A stretch of 64,000 nucleotides of DNA from Thiomonas sp. X19 (GCF_900089495.1 NZ_LT605203.1:2259622-2323621), one strand, 5' to 3'. Counted from the first letter of the stretch, positions 15,387-24,358 are shown. Notes: generated by a model not told the origin, from the sequence alone. Numbers and translations are program-made.

Positions 15387-17311
15387 TGCTCGCCAAGGTC
15401 GTCAAACTGTCGAACGAACGCGGCGGGAAGGTGTCCGCGCACCATGGCGTGCACTACATCTTCCGCCAAGGCGCGCAGGAGCATGCGCTGGAGCGCAACG
15501 TCGCCGGCGGCAGCTTCCATCTGGAACTCGGCGGCCTCGACCTGACCGACCCGCTGGATCGCGACCTGGCGATCCGCATGATGGACTACACCGCGGAAGC
15601 GGGCCGGGTGCGCAACCGGTTCACCAGCAATCCTTTTTATCACTACGTCCTGTCCTGGCGCGACGGCGAGCATCCGACCCCGGAGCAGTGCCGCGATGCT
15701 GCAGCCCACACCCTCAAGGCCCTGGGCCTGCAGGAGAACCAGGCCGTCTGGGGTCTGCACACCGACCGCGATCATCACTGGCATATTCACATCCTCGCCA
15801 ACCGCGTTCACCCCGACAAACTCCACCTGGCCGGCCCGCCCAAACTGGATTTCCTGGTGCTGGACAAAGCCTGCCGTGAGCTTGAGATCAACCAGGGCTG
15901 GGCGCACGACAACGGCCCGCACGTCGTCATCGACGGCGCGATCAGCCGCCTGAGCAAATCCCAGCGCCAGCAGTTGGGGCTGGGCGGCAAGCAGGAGCGC
16001 GCGCCGACGCCGGGCGCCAGGGCCGCGGAAGTCCACACGGGCGTTCCGAGCCTGGCCGACTGGCTCACCAAACGCGCCCAAGACGATCTGCTGGCCGCGC
16101 AGTCCTGGGCCACGTTGCACCAGGCGCTGGCCGGGCGCGGCTGCGCCCTGCGGCCGCATGGTGGCGGCTTGGTGATTGAGACCGCCCTGCCCGATGGACG
16201 CACCACCAGCACCAAGGCATCCGGCGTGCACTACAGCCTGAGCCTGGGGCGGCTGGAGACGAAGTTCGGCCCGTATCTCGCCCCTGCTCCAGCCCTGGTG
16301 AACAGCAAGGCGCACCCCGCGAAGACCTATGCCCACTTCGTCGACAACGTCCGCGCCGGCACCGAACCCGGCATGCAGGACATCCCCGGGCACACCGGAT
16401 CGACGCCCGAGCGCCAGGCCAAACGCGAAGCCCGCGCCCTGGCGCGCAAAGAACTCGCCGAGGCCTACAAGCACGACCAGGCGGCGCAGAAACGCTCGCG
16501 CAAGGCCCTGGTCGGCGGCCTGCGGGCGCACCACAAGGACGAGCGCATGGCGCTGCGGCAGGAACTCAAGGCCATCAAGCCCGCACGTCTTGCCGAACTG
16601 ACCGCCGAGCATGGCAGCAGGACGATTGCACAAGGGCTGTGGGCGGCCGAGGCCGTGGTGCGCCGCCAGGAACTGCAAAAGCGCCAACTGGCGGAGCGCA
16701 CCTCGATCACCCAGGATGCGCCGCGTCTGGAATGGCCGGAGTGGCTGGCGCGCCAGGCCACGGCCGGTGACGAAGCGGCAGCGGCGGCCCTGCGCGGCAT
16801 GAAGTATCAGGACGGGCGCAAGCGCAGCAAAGGCGGCAAGGGCAACAAGAACGGTTTCGAAGGTGAAGACCTGGATCCGTTGCGTGCGGGTGCGCATGGC
16901 TCTGCGGCCGGCGCCATCGGCGGTGCACCTCCCGACCCAACCCCAGGGGCAAGGAAAGCCTTTGCCCTGGACGATGCCCGCATCCGCATCGACCGCCTGG
17001 CGCAGCGCATCGAGTACAGCGACCGTCAGGGCCTGGTGCGCCTGACCGATTCCGGCCCCCGCATCGACGTCCACATGGCCGATGCCGACACCCTCGAAGC
17101 CGGGTTGCTGCTGGCGGCGCAGAAGTTCGGCGGCGAGGTGTTCATCACCGGCGATGCCGCGTTCCGCGAGCAGGCCGCCCGCCAGGCCGCACGCCTGGGT
17201 GTGGGCGTCCAGGATGCCGATCTGCAGCACGTTGTCGAGCAGGAACGCGCCCAGGTCGACGTCGAGCACACACCGTCACGCGGGGCGCGGCGCGAACCGC
17301 GCGGGCGGTGA
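15386..17311 (+). CDS. traI: TraI-type relaxase with C-terminal LPD7 domain
   Basis: A 641-residue relaxase that nicks oriT and pilots the transferred strand. The metal-site motif HTDRDHHWHIHILANRVHPD lies at about residues 125-144, and KVSAHHGVHYIFRQG carries candidate catalytic tyrosines. The middle is charged and helical. The C-terminal domain, SGPRIDVHMADADTLEAGLL to GEVFITGDAAFREQAARQAA, is the LPD7 'large polyvalent protein' type, repeated in the protein at 34582. ATG 15386 overlaps the MobC stop. This is the second relaxase in the window. Confidence 0.93.
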   Translation: MLAKVVKLSNERGGKVSAHHGVHYIFRQGAQEHALERNVAGGSFHLELGGLDLTDPLDRDLAIRMMDYTAEAGRVRNRFTSNPFYHYVLSWRDGEHPTPEQCRDAAAHTLKALGLQENQAVWGLHTDRDHHWHIHILANRVHPDKLHLAGPPKLDFLVLDKACRELEINQGWAHDNGPHVVIDGAISRLSKSQRQQLGLGGKQERAPTPGARAAEVHTGVPSLADWLTKRAQDDLLAAQSWATLHQALAGRGCALRPHGGGLVIETALPDGRTTSTKASGVHYSLSLGRLETKFGPYLAPAPALVNSKAHPAKTYAHFVDNVRAGTEPGMQDIPGHTGSTPERQAKREARALARKELAEAYKHDQAAQKRSRKALVGGLRAHHKDERMALRQELKAIKPARLAELTAEHGSRTIAQGLWAAEAVVRRQELQKRQLAERTSITQDAPRLEWPEWLARQATAGDEAAAAALRGMKYQDGRKRSKGGKGNKNGFEGEDLDPLRAGAHGSAAGAIGGAPPDPTPGARKAFALDDARIRIDRLAQRIEYSDRQGLVRLTDSGPRIDVHMADADTLEAGLLLAAQKFGGEVFITGDAAFREQAARQAARLGVGVQDADLQHVVEQERAQVDVEHTPSRGARREPRGR

Positions 17312-17315
17312 TCAC

Positions 17316-17339
17316 GGTTTGCGGCTCACTGCAATAACC
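17316..17339 (+). promoter_or_regulatory. Transfer-region motif copy 4 (before virB2/trbC)
   Basis: GGTTTGCGGCTCACTGCAAT then AACC, 79 bp before ATG 17395. The halves GGTT and AACC are complementary, giving partial dyad symmetry. Confidence 0.75.
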
Positions 17340-17394
17340 ATCCAAGCGGCCCTCGCGTTGGAGGGCTGCGCCACTGATCTTGAAAGGATCCATC

Positions 17395-17742
17395 ATGAAG
17401 CTGCTCCAATTCGCCACCGTCCGCCACCTGCGCGCCGCCGTCGTGCGCCGCCTCAGCCTCGTCGCCGCCGTGTTCCTGGCGACCAGCGCCGAAGCCATGG
17501 CGTCCACGTCCGGCGGTCTGCCCTGGGACACCCCGATCCAGACCCTGCAGAACGATCTGACCGGGCCGGTGGCCACCGGCATCTCGGTGATCGCCTTCCT
17601 CGCCGCCGGCGCCGCGCTGGTGTTCGGCGAAGAGCTGGGCGGCATCGCCAAGAAGGCGCTCTATGTGGTGCTGGGCGTCGCGATGATCGTCATGGGCAAC
17701 AAGTTCCTCTCCGCCCTGGGCCTGTCCGGCGCCGTGATCTGA
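17395..17742 (+). CDS. trbC: TrbC/VirB2 major pilin
   Basis: A 115-residue prepilin with a long signal region ending near ATSAEAMA, then two hydrophobic helices (about 57-80 and 85-112: GISVIAFLAAGAALVFGEEL and KALYVVLGVAMIVMGNKFL). This fits VirB2/TrbC pilins, which TraF-type peptidases (here at 42715) cyclise in P-type systems. ATG 17395 (MKLLQFATVRH) is preceded by AAAGGA. It is the first gene of the trbC-D-E cluster. Confidence 0.88.
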   Translation: MKLLQFATVRHLRAAVVRRLSLVAAVFLATSAEAMASTSGGLPWDTPIQTLQNDLTGPVATGISVIAFLAAGAALVFGEELGGIAKKALYVVLGVAMIVMGNKFLSALGLSGAVI

Positions 17743-17752
17743 GGCCCGCGCC

Positions 17753-18058
17753 ATGGACGAGCAGGACGATATTTCCGCGCCGATCCACGGTTCGCTCAAC
17801 CGCCCGCTCCTGATGCTGGGCGGTGAGCGCACCCTGGTGCTGGCTCTGATGACGCTGGCGGGGGTCTTCGTGTTCTCGCTGGCCAAGCTGTGGGCGGCGG
17901 GGCTCGGGATCGGTCTCTGGGTGCTCGGCACCTGGGCGCTGTCCCGCGCCGCGCTGTTCGACCCGCAACTCTCCAAGACCGGACGCCGCTCGTTGGCGTT
18001 CAAACGCTTCTATCCCGGTCGCGCCACGCCGTTCGGCAAGTCGCGCGAGTGGAAGTAA
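17753..18058 (+). CDS. trbD: TrbD/VirB3 channel protein
   Basis: A 101-residue protein with the VirB3 signature: an N-terminal polar segment (DISAPIHGSLNRPLLMLGGE), one or two hydrophobic helices (about 27-65) and the basic tail FDPQLSKTGRRSLAFKRFYP. Located 10 bp after the pilin gene and 24 bp before virB4, as in all trb/vir operons. Confidence 0.92.
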   Translation: MDEQDDISAPIHGSLNRPLLMLGGERTLVLALMTLAGVFVFSLAKLWAAGLGIGLWVLGTWALSRAALFDPQLSKTGRRSLAFKRFYPGRATPFGKSREWK

Positions 18059-18082
18059 TCCCAAGAATCCCAAGGAATCAAC

Positions 18083-20530
18083 ATGCTCGCTCTCCAGGAA
18101 TTCCGTGACCGCTCTGCCGGTCTGCCCGATCTGCTGCCCTGGGCCGCGCTGGTGGACAACGGTGTCGTGCTCACCAAGTCCGGCGCGCTGCTGGCCGGCT
18201 GGTGGTATCAGGGGCCAGACCTCGATTCGGCCACCAAGGGCGAACTCCGGGGCATGGCCGCGCGCATCAACAGTGCGTTGTCGCTGGACGATGGCTGGGT
18301 GGTGAACTGCGACGCCATCCGCCAGCAGGCGCCCGGCTACGCCGCCAGGGGCGCCTTCCCCGACCGCACCACGCGGCTGCTGGACGACATGCGCCGGGCC
18401 AAGCACGAAGGCCAGCATGCCGGGTTCGAGAGCCGCTTCGCGCTCACCCTCTCCTGGTTCCCCGACCCGGACGCCGCCGACAAGGCCGCCGCCCTGTTCA
18501 TCGACGGTGGCGAGAAGACGGGGGTGGCCGCGCGCAATCTGCAGCGTTTCAAGGACGGCATCCGCGAAGTCGAATCGCGCCTGTCCACGGTGGTCAGGAT
18601 CCATCGCATGGCGGACGTGGTCGACGAGGACACCGATGCGGTCAGCAGCGATCTGCTGGGCTATCTCGAATCCTGCGTCACGCTCCAGGCGCCGCGCCCG
18701 GTGAAGATGGTCGAGGTGCCGATGTATCTGGATGCGGTGATCGGCCAGCATGATTTCACCACCGGCTTTGAGCCGCGCCTCGACAACATGCCGATGGTGT
18801 GCCTGGCGGTGGACGGCTTCCCCGGTTTCAGCGCCCCCGGCATCCTCGACTTCCTGTCGCGCCTGCCGGTGGCCTACCGCTGGAGCAACCGCTTCATCTA
18901 TCTGTCGCAAAGCCAGGCCGACAAGGTGCTCAACAGCTACCGCAGCAAGTGGGCGATGAAGCGCAAGTCCATGATGAATATGGTGCGCGAGAGTTCAGGG
19001 GGTGCGGCAACCCACCTGAACATGCACGCGGTGGCGCAGACCGATGACGCGGTGGACGCGATCAGCGAGAACCAGTCGGGCGCGGTGCGCTTCGGCTACT
19101 ACACCAGCGTCATTTTGCTGGCCCACGACGACAGCACGGCGCTGGATGAGATCGCCCGCGAAGTGCGCAAGATCATCGAGAACGCCGGCTTCGGTGCGCG
19201 CATCGAGACCGTCAACGCGGTGGAAGCGTATCTCGGCACCATGCCGGGCAACACCCACGCCAACGTGCGCCGCCCGCTGATCAACACCTTGAATCTGGCG
19301 CACATGCTGCCGTTCACCGCGGTGTGGGCCGGGCCGGATAACAACCCCTGCCCGTTCTACCCGCCGAACTCGCCGCCGTTGCTGTACGCCAAGACGGACG
19401 GGGCGACCCCGTTCCGCCTGAGCCTGCACGCAGGCGACCTGGGGCACACCGTCATTCTGGGGCCAACCGGCTCGGGCAAGTCCACCCTGCTGTCCACCCT
19501 GGTTGCGCAGCAGTTCCGCTACAAAAACGCGCAAGTGTTTGCCTTCGACAAGGGCTACTCCATGCTCCCGCTGTGTTGGGGCGCGGGTGGCCAGCACGAT
19601 GACATCGGCGGCGAGCATGGCGAGCTGGCATTCTGTCCGCTGGGCCGCGTGAACGAGCCGAACGAACAGGTGTGGGCGGCCGAGTGGATCGAGCAACTGT
19701 GCGAACTGCAGGGCGTGAAGATCCTGCCGGAGCATCGGCAGAAGATCTACCGCGCTATTCAGCAACTCGGCCAGTCCACGGACCGCATGGCGCAGCGCAC
19801 CATGACCAACCTGCTGATCCAGCTCCAGGACGTGACGCTGCGCGAGGCGCTGGGCTACTACACCGTCAGCGGCGCGGCGGGACATCTGCTGGACGCCGAA
19901 ACCGATGCGCTGGCCGAAGACCCGTTCCAGGTGTTCGAGATGGAGCACCTGATGCACAAGGGCGACAAGGTGGTGCTGCCGGTTCTGTCCTACCTGTTCC
20001 ACCGCATCGAGCAGCGCTTCAAGGGCCAACCCACGCTGCTGGTGCTGGACGAGGCCTGGGTCATGCTCGGCCATCCGGCGTTCAAGGCCAAGATCCGGGA
20101 ATGGCTGAAGGTGTTGCGCAAGGCGAACGTGGCGGTCGTGTTCGCCACGCAGTCGCTCACCGACCTGACCAAATCCGGCATCGCCGATGTGATCTTCGAG
20201 TCCTGCCCGACCAAGATCCTGCTGCCCAACCCGGAAGCGATGACGGAGAACATCCGGCCGCTGTACGAGGGCATCGGCCTGAACCGGCGGCAGATCGGGA
20301 TTCTGGCGATGGCCACACCCAAGCGCCAGTATTACGTCATGCATCCCGACGGACGGCGGCTGTTCGAGCTGGGGCTGTCGGCGCCCGAGATCGCCTTCGT
20401 TGGTGCGTCCGGCAAGGAGGACGTTGCCCGCATCCGCGAACTGCGCGGTGAGCTTGGGGATGCCTGGCCGGCGCAGTGGCTGCGCGAGCGCGGGCAGTTC
20501 GACGCGGCGCAGAAGTGGGAGCGTTATTGA
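18083..20530 (+). CDS. trbE: TrbE/VirB4 type IV secretion ATPase
   Basis: An 815-residue VirB4 ATPase that powers pilus assembly and DNA export at the inner membrane. Walker A ILGPTGSGKSTLLSTL lies near residue 460 and Walker B LLVLDEAWVMLGHP near 650, followed by ATQSLTDLTKSGIADVIFES. The N-terminal CagE/TrbE domain begins MLALQEFRDRSAGLPDLLPW. Length is normal for TrbE. It ends the trbC-D-E operon; motif copy 5 begins 35 bp downstream. Confidence 0.96.
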   Translation: MLALQEFRDRSAGLPDLLPWAALVDNGVVLTKSGALLAGWWYQGPDLDSATKGELRGMAARINSALSLDDGWVVNCDAIRQQAPGYAARGAFPDRTTRLLDDMRRAKHEGQHAGFESRFALTLSWFPDPDAADKAAALFIDGGEKTGVAARNLQRFKDGIREVESRLSTVVRIHRMADVVDEDTDAVSSDLLGYLESCVTLQAPRPVKMVEVPMYLDAVIGQHDFTTGFEPRLDNMPMVCLAVDGFPGFSAPGILDFLSRLPVAYRWSNRFIYLSQSQADKVLNSYRSKWAMKRKSMMNMVRESSGGAATHLNMHAVAQTDDAVDAISENQSGAVRFGYYTSVILLAHDDSTALDEIAREVRKIIENAGFGARIETVNAVEAYLGTMPGNTHANVRRPLINTLNLAHMLPFTAVWAGPDNNPCPFYPPNSPPLLYAKTDGATPFRLSLHAGDLGHTVILGPTGSGKSTLLSTLVAQQFRYKNAQVFAFDKGYSMLPLCWGAGGQHDDIGGEHGELAFCPLGRVNEPNEQVWAAEWIEQLCELQGVKILPEHRQKIYRAIQQLGQSTDRMAQRTMTNLLIQLQDVTLREALGYYTVSGAAGHLLDAETDALAEDPFQVFEMEHLMHKGDKVVLPVLSYLFHRIEQRFKGQPTLLVLDEAWVMLGHPAFKAKIREWLKVLRKANVAVVFATQSLTDLTKSGIADVIFESCPTKILLPNPEAMTENIRPLYEGIGLNRRQIGILAMATPKRQYYVMHPDGRRLFELGLSAPEIAFVGASGKEDVARIRELRGELGDAWPAQWLRERGQFDAAQKWERY

Positions 20531-20564
20531 TCCTGGCCAGTGCCGACGTGGAGCGCGGCTTGAC

Positions 20565-20588
20565 GGTTTGCGGCGCTTTGCAATCAGC
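20565..20588 (+). promoter_or_regulatory. Transfer-region motif copy 5
   Basis: GGTTTGCGGCGCTTTGCAAT then CAGC, 73 bp before ATG 20638. The right half is less conserved (AATCAGC in place of ATAACC). Confidence 0.65.
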
Positions 20589-20637
20589 ATGTAGGCAGGT
20601 CGCTGATCCGCCGCATCCATCCAATCAAGGAAAAATC

Positions 20638-21000
20638 ATGAGCCCAAATCCTGGAAATCATCGCACCGAGATCGACAAACTCCTCAGCGACAACAACGCC
20701 TTATGGATCGCCATCGAACTGATGGGCCTTGATCCCGGAAAAGTCATCGACGCCATCAGGTCCCCCCGCGACAACTTCTGGTACCGCGCCACTTTGGGCA
20801 GCTTGACCTGTTCAATCGATCCGGAAAACCCGCGCATCAAGCGGTCCGGTTTCTCCGACAAAGCCGTGGTGACCATGCAAGCAATACTGTCCGACCTGCG
20901 GGCCAGGAAGCCTGCGCAACAAGCACAACGGAAGAATGCGCAACCACAGATTGCGCCGTATGGATCCTTTGTCGTGAAACCGGATGCCAAGGATTTGTGA
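20638..21000 (+). CDS. Hypothetical cytoplasmic protein
   Basis: A 120-residue soluble protein (MSPNPGNHRTEIDKLLSDNN) with AAGGAAAA before its ATG. A compact N-terminal domain of about 90 residues is followed by a Gln/Ala-rich tail. No motif recognised. It lies between virB4 and a small lipoprotein gene under its own motif copy. Confidence 0.6.
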   Translation: MSPNPGNHRTEIDKLLSDNNALWIAIELMGLDPGKVIDAIRSPRDNFWYRATLGSLTCSIDPENPRIKRSGFSDKAVVTMQAILSDLRARKPAQQAQRKNAQPQIAPYGSFVVKPDAKDL

Positions 21001-21051
21001 GCATGAACAAAGTCTTCGATGCCCGATTCAAACCAACCCAGCGAGCCCACC

Positions 21052-21525
21052 ATGCGCAAGTTCCTCATCCCCATCCTCTTTGCCCCTGCCCTACTGTCCG
21101 CCTGCGCCAACCCTGGCGTGCCCCAGGCATCCGCGCTGGGCACTACCACGCAAGGTTCGCAACAAGCGCAGGCCGTCCAGTTCGGCACTGTGCTGGCGAT
21201 CCAGCCGGTGCTGATCGCCTCGAACTCCACCGCCATCGGCACGCTGGGCGGCGCTGCGGCGGGTGGCTATCTCGGCTCGCGCATCGGCAACGGCAACGGC
21301 TCCACGGCCCTGGTCATCCTTGGCGCGGTGGCCGGCGGCATCGCCGGCAGTGCCGCCGAGGGTGCGGCGACCCGCGAGCAAGGCCTGCAGATCACCGTGC
21401 GGCTGGACGACGGACAGGCCATCGCCGTGACCCAGGCCGCCGATGTGCAGCTTGCCGTGGGTCAGCGCGTCGAGATCATCGGCAATCTGTACGGCGGCAA
21501 GGCCCGCGTGCTGCCGATGGGTTGA
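21052..21525 (+). CDS. Glycine-zipper outer-membrane lipoprotein (SlyB/Pcp-like)
   Basis: A 157-residue lipoprotein. The signal peptide MRKFLIPILFAPALLSAC ends in the lipobox LSAC, followed by a glycine-rich membrane-active segment (GTLGGAAAGGYLGSRIGNGN, ILGAVAGGIAGSAAEGAA) and a C-terminal beta domain (QAADVQLAVGQRVEIIGNLY). This is the glycine-zipper SlyB/Pcp family. In a transfer operon it could serve as a VirB7-like partner for the channel, but that is inference. ATG 21052 is chosen because it starts the signal peptide. Confidence 0.82.
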   Translation: MRKFLIPILFAPALLSACANPGVPQASALGTTTQGSQQAQAVQFGTVLAIQPVLIASNSTAIGTLGGAAAGGYLGSRIGNGNGSTALVILGAVAGGIAGSAAEGAATREQGLQITVRLDDGQAIAVTQAADVQLAVGQRVEIIGNLYGGKARVLPMG

Positions 21526-21555
21526 TGGGCGGGTGGTCAGGTGTGTGGACATCAC

Positions 21556-21580
21556 GGTTTGCCGTGTCCACACCATATCC
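21556..21580 (+). promoter_or_regulatory. Transfer-region motif copy 6
   Basis: GGTTTGCCGTGTCCACACCA then TATCC, 54 bp before ATG 21610. Copies 6, 11 and 12 share the GGTTTGCCGTGTCCAC variant. Confidence 0.7.
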
Positions 21581-21609
21581 ATCTATCCAGACCCACCGGA
21601 GCATCCGCC

Positions 21610-23022
21610 ATGCGTCAAACCCTTCTTGCCGCCGCTCTGGCGGCGTTGCCGTTCCTGGCTTCGCCGCTGGCGCTGGCGCAGACCCTGCCGCCCGCCCCTG
21701 CTCCCGTGCCCGATGCGCAGACCACGATGCGCACGGCCGCCACGCAGAACGGCAGCAGTGCTTATGCGGGTGGCATGGCGTATTTCGACCAGCAGGCGTA
21801 TCAGGACGCGGCCAACACGGCGCAGGACATTGCCAACCAGGATGCGGCCAACGCCAGCGGTGGCGGCGGGGGTGGAGGGTATGGGGTGGGCCTGTCCGGT
21901 TCCACGGCCTGGCAGGACGCGGCCGCCCAGGCCCAGGGCGTGGCGAACGACCAGCAGAACCTGGCTGACGCGCAGGTGACGGTGCAGCAGCAGGGTTCGT
22001 CATCGCAAGCCGGCGCGTACAGCACCGAGTCGGCCCAGGCGCCCGTCGTTGCCCGGAACGACAACAGCGCCGCGCAGACTTCTGCTTCGAGCGGCGAGTC
22101 CGCCTCGAATGCCAGCATCACCCAGGGGACCGGGGTGCAGCAGGGCCAGCCCACGGTGACCAACAACACCAGCGATTACCTTGCGGCGGGCGCGGCAACC
22201 CAGGCGATGATGAGCCAGGCGGCGACGGACGGCTACCAGTCCAACATCGACGCCTACAAGGCCGCGCTGCAGGCGGCGGCCGACGCTGCGTCCTACAACT
22301 ACGGCGGCGCGGCTTATGAAACCGCGGTGAATCTGCAAAAGCAGGCCGAGGCGGATGCCGACTATGCCGGCGGCGTGTCTGCCGCACCGATTCTGTCGGG
22401 CGCCATGGACGCTGCCGCCGCGGCGTCCGCCGTGAACAGCGCATCCGGCACCTTGCAGCAGATCCAGTCCATGACGGGGGTGCGGCAGGGGCAGACCGCC
22501 GGGGCCACCAGCACCCAGGAGGCCTTGCGGCAGACCACCGCTGGAACCGGCGTGCAGACCGGCCAGGCGGCGACGGCGGCCAGCACGGACACGTCCTACA
22601 CCAGCGCGGCCGACAGCCAGCAGGCGAGCCTGAACGCATCCAGCCAGCAGAACGAGAACGACGCCGAGACGGCCGCGCAGGCGGGCCGAGCCGGGCTCGA
22701 TGCCGAGTTCTCGATGAACGCCGCCAACACGATCGCCAGCTACGACAACACCATGGGGGCGTCATCGGCGGATCCGGCTTGGACGCAAGCGGCGGCCATT
22801 GCGCAGCAGCAGGTTGACCAGAACCAGCAGGTCTATGGCCAGCAGCAGGCGATCCAGACTTCGGCGACGAACGACGGCAATGCGACCTACAGCGCCGCAA
22901 CTGCCGCAGCGCCCGACATTGGCAACACCCTCAACACGGCGGCAGGCAGCGCCGGGACCAACGACGCGAACACCACCTTGCAGCAGATCGGTGCTGCCAC
23001 CGGCGTACCGCAAGGCCAGTAA
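21610..23022 (+). CDS. Secreted low-complexity Ala/Gln/Asn-rich protein with TGVxxGQ repeats
   Basis: A 470-residue exported protein with a signal peptide (LAAALAALPFLASPLALAQ). The mature part is almost entirely Ala, Gln, Asn, Ser and Thr, with a Gly run (GGGGGGG) near residue 95. A short unit recurs: GTGVQQGQ, MTGVRQGQ, GTGVQTGQ and ATGVPQGQ, twice preceded by TLQQI. It sits directly upstream of trbJ (18-bp gap) and probably shares its transcript. Composition suggests an extended surface or periplasmic filament-associated protein. No family recognised. Confidence 0.7.
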   Translation: MRQTLLAAALAALPFLASPLALAQTLPPAPAPVPDAQTTMRTAATQNGSSAYAGGMAYFDQQAYQDAANTAQDIANQDAANASGGGGGGGYGVGLSGSTAWQDAAAQAQGVANDQQNLADAQVTVQQQGSSSQAGAYSTESAQAPVVARNDNSAAQTSASSGESASNASITQGTGVQQGQPTVTNNTSDYLAAGAATQAMMSQAATDGYQSNIDAYKAALQAAADAASYNYGGAAYETAVNLQKQAEADADYAGGVSAAPILSGAMDAAAAASAVNSASGTLQQIQSMTGVRQGQTAGATSTQEALRQTTAGTGVQTGQAATAASTDTSYTSAADSQQASLNASSQQNENDAETAAQAGRAGLDAEFSMNAANTIASYDNTMGASSADPAWTQAAAIAQQQVDQNQQVYGQQQAIQTSATNDGNATYSAATAAAPDIGNTLNTAAGSAGTNDANTTLQQIGAATGVPQGQ

Positions 23023-23042
23023 TCCACACGGGAGTTTCCACC

Positions 23043-23735
23043 ATGAACGCATTCAAGCAAAGCATCCTGGCCCTTGCGGCCATGTCGGCCATCGCCACGG
23101 TGCCGGCTCACGCCACGGGCCTGATCGCCGGGGCGACGTTCCCCGAGCAGATCGTGCAGGAACTGACGGCCGTCGAGCAATACGCGACCCAGGCGCAGCA
23201 GCTTCAGGCGCAGTTCCAGCAGGTCTACAACCAGGCGCTCAGTCTGGAGCGCCTGCCGACGCAGAATTGGCCAAACGTCTCGGGCAATCTGCAGCAACTC
23301 ATCAACCTGATCGGCTCCGCGCAGGGCTTGACGTATGCGACGCAGAACACCGCTGCCGGCGTGCAGCAGCAGTACGGCGTCAACGGCCAGAGTTACCAAG
23401 CCAACCTGTCGCAGTGGAACGGCAATCTGACCAGCCAGATCCAGCAGGCGCTCAATCAGTATGGCCTGCAGACAAGTGACTTCCAGACCCAGCAGCAGGC
23501 GCTGAACCAGGTGGAGAACGCCAGTCAGTCCGCCGCTGGGCGCATGCAGGTGCTGCAGGCGGGCAACCAGATCTCGGGGATGCTGGTGAACCAGTTGCAG
23601 GGCCTGCAGCAAACCATGATGACCAACGGGCAGGTCGAGATGAACGCCATCGGTGCGCAAAGCGGCCAGACCACGCAACAGAACCAGATCAATCAGCAAT
23701 TCCTCGACGGCTCCACCGGGGCGGGGTTTTATTGA
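23043..23735 (+). CDS. trbJ: TrbJ/VirB5-like minor pilus protein
   Basis: A 230-residue exported helical protein with signal peptide ending PAHATG, followed by GATFPEQIVQELTAVEQYAT and QQLQAQFQQVYNQALSLERL, the characteristic TrbJ start. It is Gln-rich and coiled throughout. VirB5/TrbJ proteins sit at the pilus tip and help donor-recipient contact. The last residues STGAGFY are encoded by a 24-bp sequence repeated at the end of the next gene. Confidence 0.9.
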   Translation: MNAFKQSILALAAMSAIATVPAHATGLIAGATFPEQIVQELTAVEQYATQAQQLQAQFQQVYNQALSLERLPTQNWPNVSGNLQQLINLIGSAQGLTYATQNTAAGVQQQYGVNGQSYQANLSQWNGNLTSQIQQALNQYGLQTSDFQTQQQALNQVENASQSAAGRMQVLQAGNQISGMLVNQLQGLQQTMMTNGQVEMNAIGAQSGQTTQQNQINQQFLDGSTGAGFY

Positions 23736-23738
23736 TCC
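23715..23738 (+). repeat. 24-bp direct repeat, left copy (end of trbJ)
   Basis: ACCGGGGCGGGGTTTTATTG then ATCC. The same 24 nt with one change (ATTG to ACTG) lies at 24335-24358, at the end of the lipoprotein gene. Both encode TGAGFY-stop. The 620-bp unit between them is almost exactly the lipoprotein gene. Confidence 0.8.
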
Positions 23739-23857
23739 CAAACCCTGATTCCGAGCTACGATAGAAATTCAGACGGCCTTCGGGCGCGAGTGCGGGGCGA
23801 CTCATCGAAACAGCCCCTTTGCATCTCCATCCATTCCACTCGCGCCAGGAGCGCACC

Positions 23858-24355
23858 ATGAAACCGTCTGAGCACAAACTCGTCTCAACCCTCGTCCTCG
23901 CCTGCGCTGTCGGCCTGCTGGCCGGCTGCGGGCACCAGGCGTCATCCATCACCGCCCCGGGCGTCGGCAAGGTGGCTGGCGCCCCAGTCAATACCAGCGA
24001 GGGGCCGTTCGGTGGGCAGACGGTCGCCTGGTACGAAGCCCAGTTGAACAGCCATCCCAGCCCGCGGTCCGCCGCCGATCCAGCCTGGCAGGAAGGCTTG
24101 TGGTGTGCCGGACGGGATGCCCAAGACAACGCCACGGTGAGCGCCGATGCCGTGGCGAAGCGTCAGGGCACGGTGTCATGTCAGAACTTCTATCGCGGCG
24201 TGAGCCTGGCGCAAGGGCCGTATGCCGGACATGGCCACGCCTGGTTCAAGGCGCATCCGCAGCAGCGCGGCATTGAATCCGGCTGGTGCCGGGCCACCGG
24301 CAACACCACGGGAGCCTGCTTCGCGGTGGAGACGACCGGGGCGGGGTTTTACTGA
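23858..24355 (+). CDS. Entry-exclusion-like lipoprotein (EexN/TrbK type)
   Basis: A 165-residue lipoprotein: signal peptide and lipobox LLAGCGHQ, then two similar units, VAWYEAQLNSHPSPRSAADP...EGLWCAGR and AWFKAHPQQRGIESGWCRAT GNTTGACF. The pattern WY/F-x-HP-x-R-x-WC-x-C is that of EexN-type entry-exclusion lipoproteins, commonly found next to trbJ, which reduce redundant transfer between identical donors. ATG 23858 has AGGAG. The C-terminus TGAGFY duplicates the end of TrbJ. Confidence 0.75.
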   Translation: MKPSEHKLVSTLVLACAVGLLAGCGHQASSITAPGVGKVAGAPVNTSEGPFGGQTVAWYEAQLNSHPSPRSAADPAWQEGLWCAGRDAQDNATVSADAVAKRQGTVSCQNFYRGVSLAQGPYAGHGHAWFKAHPQQRGIESGWCRATGNTTGACFAVETTGAGFY

Positions 24356-24358
24356 TCC
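24335..24358 (+). repeat. 24-bp direct repeat, right copy
   Basis: Second copy of the repeat at 23715-23738, at the 3' end of the entry-exclusion-like gene. Recombination between the copies would remove that gene and leave trbJ intact. Confidence 0.8.

Noticed and set aside
15074..17269. 731-codon minus-strand frame
   Set aside because: Shadow of the TraI relaxase in high-GC DNA; composition Gly/Ala/Arg-rich without motifs.
18995..20620. 541-codon minus-strand frame
   Set aside because: Shadow of the VirB4 gene, whose Walker motifs are on the plus strand.
23742..23770. Promoter-like TTCCGAGCTACGATAGA before the lipoprotein gene
   Set aside because: -10-like only, no -35 and no match to the transfer motif; left out of the regulatory list.
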